DNA of 64,000 nucleotides from Undibacterium parvum (GTDB lineage: Bacteria; Pseudomonadota; Gammaproteobacteria; Burkholderiales; Burkholderiaceae_D). The number at the start of each line of letters is the position of its first letter. Position 1 is the stretch's first letter. The stretch covers positions 4,402,001 through 4,466,000 of the forward strand of contig NZ_CP034464.1 in assembly GCF_003955735.1 (NCBI RefSeq). The letters run 5' to 3'. Positions 9,354-17,582 of this stretch are shown here, in pieces. The position numbers and the translations under genes were made by a program. A model generated the notes under the pieces. The model saw only the letters and a list, made by a program, of their open reading frames with translations. It was not told the origin of the DNA and made no database searches.

Positions 9354-9412
9354 GCGCAGTATCTATGCGGCTTGCAGCCCGAAAAGCTCTGGCTAGCCGC
9401 ATAGATACTGCG
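9354..9412. repeat. REP-like palindrome, copy 2 (perfect 17-base arms)
   Basis: The arms CGCAGTATCTATGCGGC (9355-9371) and GCCGCATAGATACTGCG (9396-9412) are perfect reverse complements around a 24-base loop. The element lies between convergent genes, 28 bases after the mocR stop, and could act as a shared terminator or mRNA-stabilising hairpin. The layout matches the other REP-like copies, but the inner arm bases differ on both sides, so pairing is kept. Confidence 0.75.
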
Positions 9413-9442
9413 TGTCTCATGCTGGAAATAGAGAAAAGCGGC

Positions 9443-9646
9443 TTAATCGCTCAGCGCTTCTTTGGCAGCTTCTTCTGGACTGAGTCCGTCATAAAACTGA
9501 TCTGTCAAAAAATCGATTTGATCTTCGATATATTCCTGCGCTTGAGCCACAGTGGCGCCGCCTTTTACCAGGTAACCCTCGACCTCGATGCACCACTCGA
9601 TGACCGCCATTGTTTCTGGATCTAGCTCTTCATTTTTCTTTGCCAT
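9443..9646 (-). CDS. Small acidic protein of unknown function (67 residues)
   Basis: Starts with MAKKNEELDPETMAVIEW and ends EEAAKEALSD. The start is set by an AAGGA ribosome site seven bases before the ATG; a longer reading from 9706 lacks such a site. The protein is acidic and predicted mostly helical, with one cysteine and no signal or membrane segment. I do not recognise the family. It stands alone between a REP element and an intergenic stretch that leads to the bPH2 gene. The good ribosome site and biased composition favour a real gene. Confidence 0.6.
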   Translation of the reverse strand: MAKKNEELDPETMAVIEWCIEVEGYLVKGGATVAQAQEYIEDQIDFLTDQFYDGLSPEEAAKEALSD

Positions 9647-9834
9647 GATATGTCCTTGGTTTGTTGTAGCGTATATTCCGATTGTAAGCCCGATATTGCC
9701 GTCCACAAAGCGAAACTAAATGCTTAGTTCTCAGCCAGGCTAGTAATCATGTTTGCTATTATCGCTGCTGCGCGCGGTAATAGCGTTTTTATTCAGCGAG
9801 ATTTTTTAATTTTTAGACCAGGGAAATACTGAAG

Positions 9835-10257
9835 ATGGCAAGTTATATTGAAGGCACGCTCATTAAAGACGAAAAACTTGTGTATGTCGGCAACATTAGT
9901 TTATGGACCCTGGCACCCTTGTTGTGCTTGGGTTTTGTTTTGTTGTTGGCCTATGGCCTAGGTCTCATCGTATTGTTGATAGCTTACATACGCTATAAGA
10001 CCACTGAGTTGGCGTTTACCAATAAAAGGGTGGTGGCGAAATTTGGTTTCATCAGTCGGAAAACCATAGAGATCAATATTAGCAAGGTCGAGAGCATACA
10101 AGTCCATCAAAGCATCACAGGCCGTATTTTTAATTACGGTAGTTTGGTGATTACAGGTTCAGGTGAGTCACAGGCACCGATCGCTGGCATCTCTAATCCC
10201 ATGGGCTTTCGACGTGCTTTTATGGAAGCGCAAGACATGGCGCAAAAAAATCAATAA
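9835..10257 (+). CDS. Membrane protein with bacterial PH domain (bPH2, YdbS-like)
   Basis: 140 residues. Two adjacent hydrophobic segments (about residues 24-52) form a membrane hairpin. They are followed by the bPH2 pattern TTELAFTNKRVVAKFGFISRK, INISKVESIQVHQSITGRIFNYGSLVITGSG. Such proteins are short membrane-anchored PH-like domains of unclear role, sometimes linked to membrane stress. The neighbours give no functional hint: an acidic small protein upstream and a DedA protein on the other strand downstream. Confidence 0.8.
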   Translation: MASYIEGTLIKDEKLVYVGNISLWTLAPLLCLGFVLLLAYGLGLIVLLIAYIRYKTTELAFTNKRVVAKFGFISRKTIEINISKVESIQVHQSITGRIFNYGSLVITGSGESQAPIAGISNPMGFRRAFMEAQDMAQKNQ

Positions 10258-10288
10258 ATTTTTTCAGCAGGGTTTGCATGAGTGGTGC

Positions 10289-11272
10289 TTAAACGCGATG
10301 TAGGCTAGGCAATCGGGCATCAGTATGAGGCGGCAAGATTAGTAAAGAGGCGTCGCTAGCGGCCATCATCTTCCAGGTTTCGAAACCACCTTGCAAGGGA
10401 TGGGCGTTGCGATAGCCTAGCTTTTGCAAGCTCTGCGCAACTTGTACCGCGCCTGCGTCTTGCGGACAGGCGCAGATAGTAATAATTGGATAGTCTTTAT
10501 CGATGCGGCCCAATGAGGCGCTAATTGCGTCGTAATTGGTTTGGTGAGCGTGCAGGATGCTGCCGGTTTCTGCGATCAGGCCAGTGCTGCGTAAATCGAT
10601 GATATGCGGTGGCCTAGCACTGGCTAGGGCGAGCTGCATTTCCCTGGCATCGACATGATGCATGCGGGCGCTGCGCTCGAAGCGGTATTTCATCAATAAC
10701 TTCCATCCTATCAAGAGCGCCATCAGGAATCCCGCTATCAGTGCCAAACGTATGCCGTGCTGCGACATCAGATCGAGTGCGAGCGCGATGTGGCGCTGTA
10801 GCGCATAGCCAGCCAGCAAGGCGAATCCTGACCAGAGTGCCGCGCCTATCGCGGAGGCGATAAAAAAGGAAGAGCGGCGCATGCCCAGTGCACCGGCAAC
10901 TGGTGGTGCTACGGTAGAAAAACCCGGAATAAATTTTCCAAATATCAGCGACCAGACCCCCCATTTAGTAAATCTCGCTTCAGTCTGATTGACACATGAA
11001 CTCGGATTGATGGAGAGTTTGCACAGCAGTGACAAGACCCGATAACCAAAGCGGCGACCGGCTTGATACCATAACCAATCGGCCAGTAAAGAAGCGAAGG
11101 TGGCCGCCAGTAACATCATCGAAAGCGCTTGCCAGCCACTGGCGCGACTGGCGGCCAGTATCATGGTTGGCACTGATGGCAAGGGGAAGCCAAGTTGCTG
11201 CAAGAAGACGTTCATAAATACCAGTAGGCTGCTATCTTGCTGCATGAATTGGGATAGCCAGGTACTTTGCAT
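10289..11272 (-). CDS. DedA-family membrane protein fused to a rhodanese domain
   Basis: 327 residues. Residues 1-205 are a DedA/SNARE-associated domain with four or more membrane helices and the family block FGKFIPGFSTVAPPVAGALGM. Residues 215-320 form a rhodanese-like domain (HIIDLRSTG, then the active loop ITICACPQDAGAVQVAQSL, then NAHPLQGGFETWK). The usual active-site cysteine position appears to be ICACPQ. DedA proteins act in lipid carrier (undecaprenyl phosphate) or phospholipid translocation and in proton-motive-force maintenance. The fusion is known in proteobacteria; its sulfur-transfer role is unproven. AGGA lies about seven bases before the ATG. Confidence 0.88.
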   Translation of the reverse strand: MQSTWLSQFMQQDSSLLVFMNVFLQQLGFPLPSVPTMILAASRASGWQALSMMLLAATFASLLADWLWYQAGRRFGYRVLSLLCKLSINPSSCVNQTEARFTKWGVWSLIFGKFIPGFSTVAPPVAGALGMRRSSFFIASAIGAALWSGFALLAGYALQRHIALALDLMSQHGIRLALIAGFLMALLIGWKLLMKYRFERSARMHHVDAREMQLALASARPPHIIDLRSTGLIAETGSILHAHQTNYDAISASLGRIDKDYPIITICACPQDAGAVQVAQSLQKLGYRNAHPLQGGFETWKMMAASDASLLILPPHTDARLPSLHRV

Positions 11273-11531
11273 GAACGATTCCTAAATGAGGTGCTGGTGG
11301 CCGCGGATTATTCGTAGTCAGGAATAGGGCGGAGCCGAATTCTATCCCAAGGGTAAAAATATTGTTTCATCGTACTCTCAATTTTTAGTTTTTCCGCGCT
11401 AGGCTAGAGTGGAGGTTAAAAAAGGAGCGTATGTTTTTTGAGTTCAAATCTTAATTTAAACAATAATAAATTCGCTAATAAAATAAAAAGGACTAGAATG
11501 GATTTAAGTTAATTTTACTAGGTAAAATGAC

Positions 11532-13853
11532 ATGCACACGCAGACAAGGAAGACCTCGTTATTAGTCGTAAGTATCTTAATAATACAGTGCAGTTATAGT
11601 GATGCGGCAGGGTTCGGCTCAGTAAGAGTGCAGTCCGGCCTGGGCGAGACGCTCAATATCAACATCCCCGTCTTAGGGGCTGAAAATAGCCCACAATGGT
11701 TTAACTGCGTCAAAGCGCGTGTTGAGTCTTTAGATGGGGCGCTGGCTATAGTGCCAAAAATTAGGCTTATACGCTCGGACCGAAATCCTTCCATTCAGCT
11801 AACTAGCATAGAGCATATCAATGAACCGGTGCTGACAATCGTAGTCGAGCATGGATGCAATATTGCGGTGCAGCGCAGCTATCAAATTTTGCTCGATCCG
11901 ATTGCCTTGCTGGCAAATGTGGATGATGCGTATCAAACAGCTAGCACCGCGCTCTCAAACACAGATAGTTTGAGCGTCCCGAATTTATCGGCTGGCGCTG
12001 AGAAAGTCTCACGCTCAGACTCTAGACTGAAAAAGAAAAATGCCAAAATAAGCGAGGGTAATACTGCGGATATGGCAGAGTTGCCGCAAGTGGCGAAAAA
12101 AAAATCACCTAAACGCGCGCCCCGCAATGTCTTACACGTCTCCTTATCGGAAGAGCCCTTAGTCGCCCCGGTGGCGGCTAAAGTTGCGCCAGAGGCTTTA
12201 CCTTTGGTGCTGACCCCGGCAATCACTTCCTCATCACCGATTAAGGCCGTCGGAGAGCTAACTGCGCAGGAAATTCCTTTGGCCGAGATGAGTAACTCTA
12301 CCCAATTGCAAATTATGCGTAGTTTGCAATTGGAAATTGACGCGCTTAGAAGTGAAAATTCACGCATGTCTGAGCTGGCCACAACCGACCAAAATTCCTT
12401 GCAAACTGTGCGGACGGAATTGTTGGTCTGGATTAAAAGTTTGGGGCTGATACTACTGCTTTGTTTGGGCGCATTTGCCTGGTTAGTGAAACGTTTTCTG
12501 GTGCTAAAAAAGGATCAAAATAAAGCAGCATGGTATCCACAGGGAGGCACGTCTGACCCCAGTCCCGGACGCCCCCGCATACGCGATAGCGCCAGAGAGC
12601 GCGACACGATGGGTCCAAGCCACGCTGGTTTTATGAGTGAGTCTCAGCTAAATATTTCCAAATCAGAACGGACACTCGCTAGTGCTGCGTTTGCTCCACA
12701 TAAAACCAATGGTACTAAACAGCAGGGCGCCTCGCCAACCTATGCGCAGCATCAAACGCTGCAGGAAGCTGCTGCAAATGATGCAGATGATTTGATGGAT
12801 TTTGATAAGCCCATGATGCAGGCTAGTGTTTTTAAAGCGGAAGAAATTTCTGACATTATGGAGTTGGTCGGCGCCTGGATGGCCTTGCACAAACCGGTTG
12901 AAGTGCTTGAATTACTTGAGCCGTTTAACCATATTGAAGCGCCAGAGTCGCCTTTACCCTGGCTGTGTTTGCTCGATGTGTATAACAGCATTAACGATCA
13001 AGAAAAATATGAGGCTATTGGCGAAAGAATTATCCGACTTTTTAATGTGACTGTGGCTCCTTGGGATCAGCGCATGCAATATGGCAAGGTCACGCTCGCT
13101 AATTTCCCTCGTATCACCGATAAGATACTGGCCATTTGGGATAGTGAAGAACTTCCTCACTATATTCACAGCTTACTAGTCAATGACAGGGTGGGTACTA
13201 GGGTGGGGTTTGATCTCGCCATCTATCGAGATCTGGCCAGATTAGAGGCCGTCGCGCGCGACCCATTGCGTCCGAAAAACATAGAAGAAATGAAGCAATT
13301 AAAAGCGTGCGCGGTGTTGTTCACCAATGGCTTGCCCGAGGCTGTTCAGGACGATGTTGCGCTCGCTAAATCGGCAAGTGCTTCTGAAAGTAATAGAGCA
13401 ATACCTAAACAGACCGCTGAGCATGATGCCAATACCTATCAATACGGTGGGCGCTATGATGGTTTTTCGAATGATAGATATGTAGCGCAAAAGATCCAAT
13501 CTGAAAACGGTTTGCCTAGAGTCACGGAAGAGTTGAGTTTGGATGAGCCCAAGCTTTTCATGCCTGACGAGGAGCAAAGCACAGCGCCAGCTAGTAGCAA
13601 GATCGGTCTGGAAGCGATACGGGATTTAACGCAAGTCTCCGGTGCCGGATTGAACAAGCATTTTCAAGCGGAAACGGGAATACATATTATGTCGCCCATG
13701 GCGGTCAAACTAAATTTAGGAATTGCCTACCAGGATATTGGTGATTTCGAGGGTGCAAATTTACTGAGGGAAGAAATTATTAAAGAGGGGACGCCTGAGC
13801 AGGCAGATCTGGCAAAATTATTACTCTCATCCAAGGCTGCAAAGGATGCCTAA
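11532..13853 (+). CDS. fimV: FimV/HubP-like inner-membrane protein
   Basis: 773 residues. A signal segment ends near AAGFGSVRVQSGLGETLNINIPVLG, the FimV N-terminal motif. It is followed by a low-complexity Ser/Ala/Lys linker, a coiled-coil stretch (TQLQIMRSLQLEIDALRSENSRMSEL), one membrane helix (about residues 300-322), an acidic cytoplasmic part, and a C-terminal TPR-like FimV domain (MAVKLNLGIAYQDIGDFEGA). FimV proteins organise the cell pole, type IV pili and peptidoglycan-linked assembly. The LysM peptidoglycan-binding domain usual between the N-terminal domain and the helix is not visible. The gene is alone rather than beside truA or asd, so it may be a paralogue. Confidence 0.75.
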   Translation: MHTQTRKTSLLVVSILIIQCSYSDAAGFGSVRVQSGLGETLNINIPVLGAENSPQWFNCVKARVESLDGALAIVPKIRLIRSDRNPSIQLTSIEHINEPVLTIVVEHGCNIAVQRSYQILLDPIALLANVDDAYQTASTALSNTDSLSVPNLSAGAEKVSRSDSRLKKKNAKISEGNTADMAELPQVAKKKSPKRAPRNVLHVSLSEEPLVAPVAAKVAPEALPLVLTPAITSSSPIKAVGELTAQEIPLAEMSNSTQLQIMRSLQLEIDALRSENSRMSELATTDQNSLQTVRTELLVWIKSLGLILLLCLGAFAWLVKRFLVLKKDQNKAAWYPQGGTSDPSPGRPRIRDSARERDTMGPSHAGFMSESQLNISKSERTLASAAFAPHKTNGTKQQGASPTYAQHQTLQEAAANDADDLMDFDKPMMQASVFKAEEISDIMELVGAWMALHKPVEVLELLEPFNHIEAPESPLPWLCLLDVYNSINDQEKYEAIGERIIRLFNVTVAPWDQRMQYGKVTLANFPRITDKILAIWDSEELPHYIHSLLVNDRVGTRVGFDLAIYRDLARLEAVARDPLRPKNIEEMKQLKACAVLFTNGLPEAVQDDVALAKSASASESNRAIPKQTAEHDANTYQYGGRYDGFSNDRYVAQKIQSENGLPRVTEELSLDEPKLFMPDEEQSTAPASSKIGLEAIRDLTQVSGAGLNKHFQAETGIHIMSPMAVKLNLGIAYQDIGDFEGANLLREEIIKEGTPEQADLAKLLLSSKAAKDA

Positions 13854-13895
13854 TCTGCGATTTCTCCGGCCTGGTGTATCAGCTAAAATTTTAAG

Positions 13896-14327
13896 TTAAT
13901 CACTGTTGAGTATGAGTTGGCGCAGATTCCAAGTAGCTGGTACATCTTGCGTTAAGGATGGATTGTGCATCTTGATCCCTTGTTCTAATTGGTTTTTCAA
14001 GCCATCTTCAAATGACATGAGTAGCCTATGCACTTGCCCGGCATCCGGCAGCATGGTGCCGAAGAAGATAATATTTTCTTCATGCTGAATTAAGATGGTG
14101 GGGAAGTTCTCTATATCTACCGCATCGACCAGATCGGCCTGATCCTCTATATCTATCCATGCAAAGCACTTATCTGGATGCTGCAATTGAAGTAAATCGA
14201 ATTGCTGGCGATAGGCGCCACAAGTATCGCACCAGGCAGCGCATAAGCAGGCAACCAACCAGTTCTTGTTTTGTAAATTCGCCTTGATCACGGAAAGATC
14301 GGCCGTGTTTTCTTGAAATTTTTCCAT
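13896..14327 (-). CDS. Thioredoxin-like protein
   Basis: 143 residues with a thioredoxin fold: the active site CAAWCDTCGAY (CxxC form CDTC) near residue 32, the FAWIDIEDQADLVDAVDI strand-helix region, and the cis-proline block NFPTILI. There is no signal peptide, so it is cytoplasmic. It is convergent with the FimV-like gene and divergent from tsaB. The substrate is unknown. Confidence 0.82.
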   Translation of the reverse strand: MEKFQENTADLSVIKANLQNKNWLVACLCAAWCDTCGAYRQQFDLLQLQHPDKCFAWIDIEDQADLVDAVDIENFPTILIQHEENIIFFGTMLPDAGQVHRLLMSFEDGLKNQLEQGIKMHNPSLTQDVPATWNLRQLILNSD

Positions 14328-14424
14328 ATACTATTTTAACCTAACACTTCGCCCTTCAGTAGCTCTGCATAAGTTTGTCTCTGCAAGTACGCGTAAGGGG
14401 GGCTTGGCGCGGTAAAATACGTCT

Positions 14425-15111
14425 ATGACTACATTACTTGCTATTGAAACTTCTACCGAACTCGCCTCTGTTGCCCTGCTAAACAAGGGCGAATTATCTA
14501 TTCGTGAGCTAACTGGGGTGCAGACCCATTCGCAAGGCGTACTTCCTGCGATACAAGAACTGCTAAATGCTGCCGGTTTAAGCTTAAGCCAATGTCAGGC
14601 AATTGCTTTTGGTTGTGGTCCCGGCGCCTTTACTGGTGTTAGAACCACTTGCGGCATCGTGCAAGGCTTGGCATATGGCTCGGATTTACCGATATTGCCG
14701 ATCATCAGCCTGCAAGCCATGGCGCAAGCGGCACGTGAGCAGAACAGTGACGCTGACTTTGTCTGTGTGTTAGATGCGCGTATGGCTGAAGTGTATTGGG
14801 CTCATTATCGTCTGCGTAATCAAGCTTGGGAACTGGTCAGTGAGCCTGCCTTGTCAGCGCTAGAGCTCGCGCTCGCCTATGCGGACGCACACGCGAGTGT
14901 CTTGGTGCTGGGGAATGGATTAACAGCTCCAGCTGAGACTGGCAGTATGAAGATCGTATTTAAAATGCCGCACGCTGCGCAAGTGGCGCAATTGGCTGCG
15001 GTGGACTTTTCGGATGGCAAGCAAGTTGCACCGGAAATGGCGCAGCCTGTGTATTTGAGAAACAAAATAGCCCTGACGACGATAGAACGCATGCAGTTAA
15101 AAAATTCATGA
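14425..15111 (+). CDS. tsaB: tRNA threonylcarbamoyladenosine biosynthesis protein TsaB
   Basis: 228 residues of the TsaB/YeaZ family: LAIETSTELASVALL at the N-terminus, VQTHSQGVLPAIQELL, and GCGPGAFTGVRTTCGIVQGLAYG. TsaB partners with TsaD and TsaE to make t6A at position 37 of ANN-decoding tRNAs. The gene leads a run of four: its stop overlaps the rimI start (ATGA), and UDG-like and DUF1853 genes follow. The 5' region is short of a ribosome site. A TAAAAT hexamer ends six bases before the ATG, so a very short or leaderless transcript is possible. Confidence 0.93.
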   Translation: MTTLLAIETSTELASVALLNKGELSIRELTGVQTHSQGVLPAIQELLNAAGLSLSQCQAIAFGCGPGAFTGVRTTCGIVQGLAYGSDLPILPIISLQAMAQAAREQNSDADFVCVLDARMAEVYWAHYRLRNQAWELVSEPALSALELALAYADAHASVLVLGNGLTAPAETGSMKIVFKMPHAAQVAQLAAVDFSDGKQVAPEMAQPVYLRNKIALTTIERMQLKNS

Positions 15112-15560
15112 GTACAGCTCAATTTTATCGCCTGAGTTTTGCTGATGTTGATCGCGTATTAGAGATAGAACAGCAGCTGTATAGCCATCCATGGACACGC
15201 GGAAACTTCCATGACTCTTTGTATAATTCGCACGAGATGGTTGGTTTGCAGGATGCGAGTAATAATTTGATCGCTTACTATGTACTGATGCCGGTAGTCG
15301 ACGAAATGCATTTGCTAAATTTTGCTATTTCCACTCAGTACCAGGGTTTAGGCTACGCCCGCAGCGTATTGGATCATCTGTGCGCCAGTGCCCGCGAACA
15401 AAAGTTTATTTCTGTATTGCTGGAAGTTAGGCTGAGCAATCTGCGCGCCATCAGTGTGTACACGCAGTACGGTTTTTCAGAAATAGGGCGACGCAAAGCC
15501 TATTACCCGGTTGCCGATAATATGCGTGAAGATGCGATCGTGATGCGCATGGAACTTTGA
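15108..15560 (+). CDS. rimI: Ribosomal protein S18 alanine N-acetyltransferase
   Basis: 150-residue GNAT acetyltransferase. The acetyl-CoA loop is ISTQYQGLGYARSVLDHL, and the RimI C-terminal block is LEVRLSNLRAISVYTQYGFSEIGRRKAYYP, followed by EDAIVMRMEL. RimI acetylates the N-terminus of ribosomal protein S18. Its start overlaps the tsaB stop by four bases, so translation is probably coupled; tsaB-rimI adjacency is widespread in proteobacteria. Confidence 0.93.
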   Translation: MSTAQFYRLSFADVDRVLEIEQQLYSHPWTRGNFHDSLYNSHEMVGLQDASNNLIAYYVLMPVVDEMHLLNFAISTQYQGLGYARSVLDHLCASAREQKFISVLLEVRLSNLRAISVYTQYGFSEIGRRKAYYPVADNMREDAIVMRMEL

Positions 15561-15574
15561 ATGAATTCGACACT

Positions 15575-16564
15575 ATGATGAATGACAAACGAGATTTTCT
15601 GCTCAGTGAGATGAGCTTAGGTCCGCTCTGGAAGTTGCGTCACGATGCGCCGATTCCAGTGCAGGGCGCTAGCGCTGTAGAACCGCCAGTCACACCAGTC
15701 ACACCAGTCAACTCGGAGCCAGCGCCTGCGCCGCTTCAAAATGAAGATGAAACGGCGGCTTTCGCGCTCTTCTTGAACGAGGAAGCTCATCAAGATACGA
15801 CTGAGCGCACTGAGTCGGCCGATAACGCTGTGCCGGTCGGGGTGGCGGATTTGCTGCCGGTGTTGGGCTTGCCTGATTTGCCTGAGATCGAAACACCGCA
15901 AGAACTCGCAACAAGCCCAGTCCCAAAGTCTGAACTTGATGCCGGCTTAGACTTGGCCTGGAGTAGCAGCGCCGCCGGTGAGGATCATGGCGTCTCCGCA
16001 CAAGGCTCGGTCTCAAACGGCCAACTGATAGAGCACGCGGCTTGCCTGTGTGGTTTGTCAGAAAAGCCGGAGCAAGCTCTGTTCCGGGCTGACCGTGCCA
16101 AACCAGATTATCTATTCGTGTATTGCGATGCGGCCGGGGGCGCGCGTAGACATCAAGCGGCCGCTAGCGCCCAAGCGCTATTTGAGAATATGTTACTGGC
16201 GATGGGCGTGCAAAGGGGCGCAAAAGCGTATCTGAGTAATGTTTTGATTGCAGCACCGGAGCTGCCGCGCGGCAAAGAGGTGACGGCCTTGGCAGCTGAA
16301 TATTCGCTATGCCTGCCATGCTTGCGTAGGCAGATAAAATTGATGCAGCCATCCGTGCTGGTCGCGCTCGGTAGCACAGTCGCGGGCGCGCTGCTCAGTA
16401 CCGATACCGCAGCAGTAATGGCAATGCGCGGCGGCTTGCAGCAGTTTGAGGGCTTGCCCCTGGTCTTGAGCGATGACCCGCGCTATTTGTTGACCAAGCC
16501 AATCGGGAAAGCTCGAGTCTGGGCTGATCTTTGCCTCGCCATGAATTCGCTGGCTAGTAACTAG
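15575..16564 (+). CDS. Degenerate uracil-DNA glycosylase family protein
   Basis: About 329 residues. The first 150 form a low-complexity Pro/Ala/Glu linker. The C-terminal 180 match the family 4 UDG fold in order (ALFENMLLAMGV, KAYLSNVLIA, PCLRRQIKLMQPSVLVALGSTVAGALL, PRYLLTKPIGKARVW). The usual GEAPG motif reads CDAAG, the KCRPP region reads IAAPE, and the HPSYLL histidine is replaced (DDPRYLL). Several Fe-S cysteines are shifted or lost. Base excision activity is therefore doubtful. A TTG at 15557 is an alternative start that overlaps rimI. The gene remains in the tsaB-rimI operon, so a non-catalytic role is possible. Confidence 0.75.
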   Translation: MMNDKRDFLLSEMSLGPLWKLRHDAPIPVQGASAVEPPVTPVTPVNSEPAPAPLQNEDETAAFALFLNEEAHQDTTERTESADNAVPVGVADLLPVLGLPDLPEIETPQELATSPVPKSELDAGLDLAWSSSAAGEDHGVSAQGSVSNGQLIEHAACLCGLSEKPEQALFRADRAKPDYLFVYCDAAGGARRHQAAASAQALFENMLLAMGVQRGAKAYLSNVLIAAPELPRGKEVTALAAEYSLCLPCLRRQIKLMQPSVLVALGSTVAGALLSTDTAAVMAMRGGLQQFEGLPLVLSDDPRYLLTKPIGKARVWADLCLAMNSLASN

Positions 16565-16583
16565 TAATTAGTAATTAGAGGCC

Positions 16584-17549
16584 ATGGAAACTTACCAAGC
16601 GCGCTTTCATCATGAATGGCAGCATTTACAAGACGTCCATGTGCGTGCTCTGGCATGGATACTCACTTCGCCAGGCTTACTCGACAGCGCCTGCGAACTG
16701 TGGCGTGACAAAATCGTTGATCTGAATTTACCCGAAAAAAGTAAGCTCGATGCCTGGTTGCAGCAATTGGATAGGCAGCCAACCGCATTGCATGAAGCGC
16801 TAGCGCTGCACAAGCATAGGCGCCTAGGGCATTATGCGGAAAATCTTTTGGCGTTCTTCTTGCATCATCAAGGCTTGTTGTATGCACATGGTCTGCAAGT
16901 ACATGAACGTGGTACCACGGTAGGCGAGTTTGATTTTTTATTGCATCAGGGTGAAGATCTTTTGCATTGGGAAATCGCCAGCAAATTTTATTTATTGGTG
17001 GCAGAGCAGGGTGGCGCTCGAGAGTCTGATCTGTATGATTATTTAGGGCCTAATCTGGCCGATACCCTAGGCAGTAAGATGGGGAAAACCTTTCAACAGC
17101 AGTTGGGTTTGGCGCAGCATCCCGAGGCGCAGAAACTAGTTCCGAAACAAGTGCTGGAGGCGCGCGCCCTGGTTAAAGGCTGGTTGTTTTATCGCGCCGA
17201 AACTATCGCTGCACCCGTCATCGCAGGCGTCGCGCCAGATCATTGCCGTGCCTACTGGTGGACTTTGGATGAGATAGAGCAGCTAGCGATACCCTATGCA
17301 TTACTACTCCCCAGACTGGAATGGCTAGCGCCAGCGCAGTGTGAGATCGATGCGGTGATGGTGAAAGATGATTTGACAGAGGTGCTTAAACGCCACTTCT
17401 TGAGTGATCAGAGTCCAGTCTTACTGGCGATCATGAGCAAACATGGCAACTGCATGCAGGAAATTTGCCGTGGCATGGTAGTGCCGAATGATTGGCCTAG
17501 TCGCGCGCAACAGAAACGGGCGAGCCTAAGAGCGCAGCCCGTCATCTAA
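16584..17549 (+). CDS. DUF1853 family protein
   Basis: 321 residues. The central block TTVGEFDFLLHQGEDLLHWEIASKFYLL, then LGPNLADTLGSKMGKTFQQQL, is the DUF1853 signature. The (E/D)xD...HWE pattern resembles a PD-(D/E)xK nuclease core (glutamate and aspartate in EFDFLL, glutamate and lysine in WEIASKF). This suggests a nuclease-like fold; I know of no established function. It starts 20 bases after the UDG-like gene, in the same operon. Confidence 0.82.
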   Translation: METYQARFHHEWQHLQDVHVRALAWILTSPGLLDSACELWRDKIVDLNLPEKSKLDAWLQQLDRQPTALHEALALHKHRRLGHYAENLLAFFLHHQGLLYAHGLQVHERGTTVGEFDFLLHQGEDLLHWEIASKFYLLVAEQGGARESDLYDYLGPNLADTLGSKMGKTFQQQLGLAQHPEAQKLVPKQVLEARALVKGWLFYRAETIAAPVIAGVAPDHCRAYWWTLDEIEQLAIPYALLLPRLEWLAPAQCEIDAVMVKDDLTEVLKRHFLSDQSPVLLAIMSKHGNCMQEICRGMVVPNDWPSRAQQKRASLRAQPVI

Positions 17550-17582
17550 TTAACAGCATTGGTATTGGCACACACTGATCGC

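Noticed and set aside
11933..12382. 149-codon frame opposite the FimV-like linker
   Set aside because: Low-complexity mirror of the Ser/Lys/Ala-rich linker.
14390..14425. Leaderless tsaB transcript from the TAAAAT word
   Set aside because: No -35 word at a proper distance; kept only as a remark in the gene entry.
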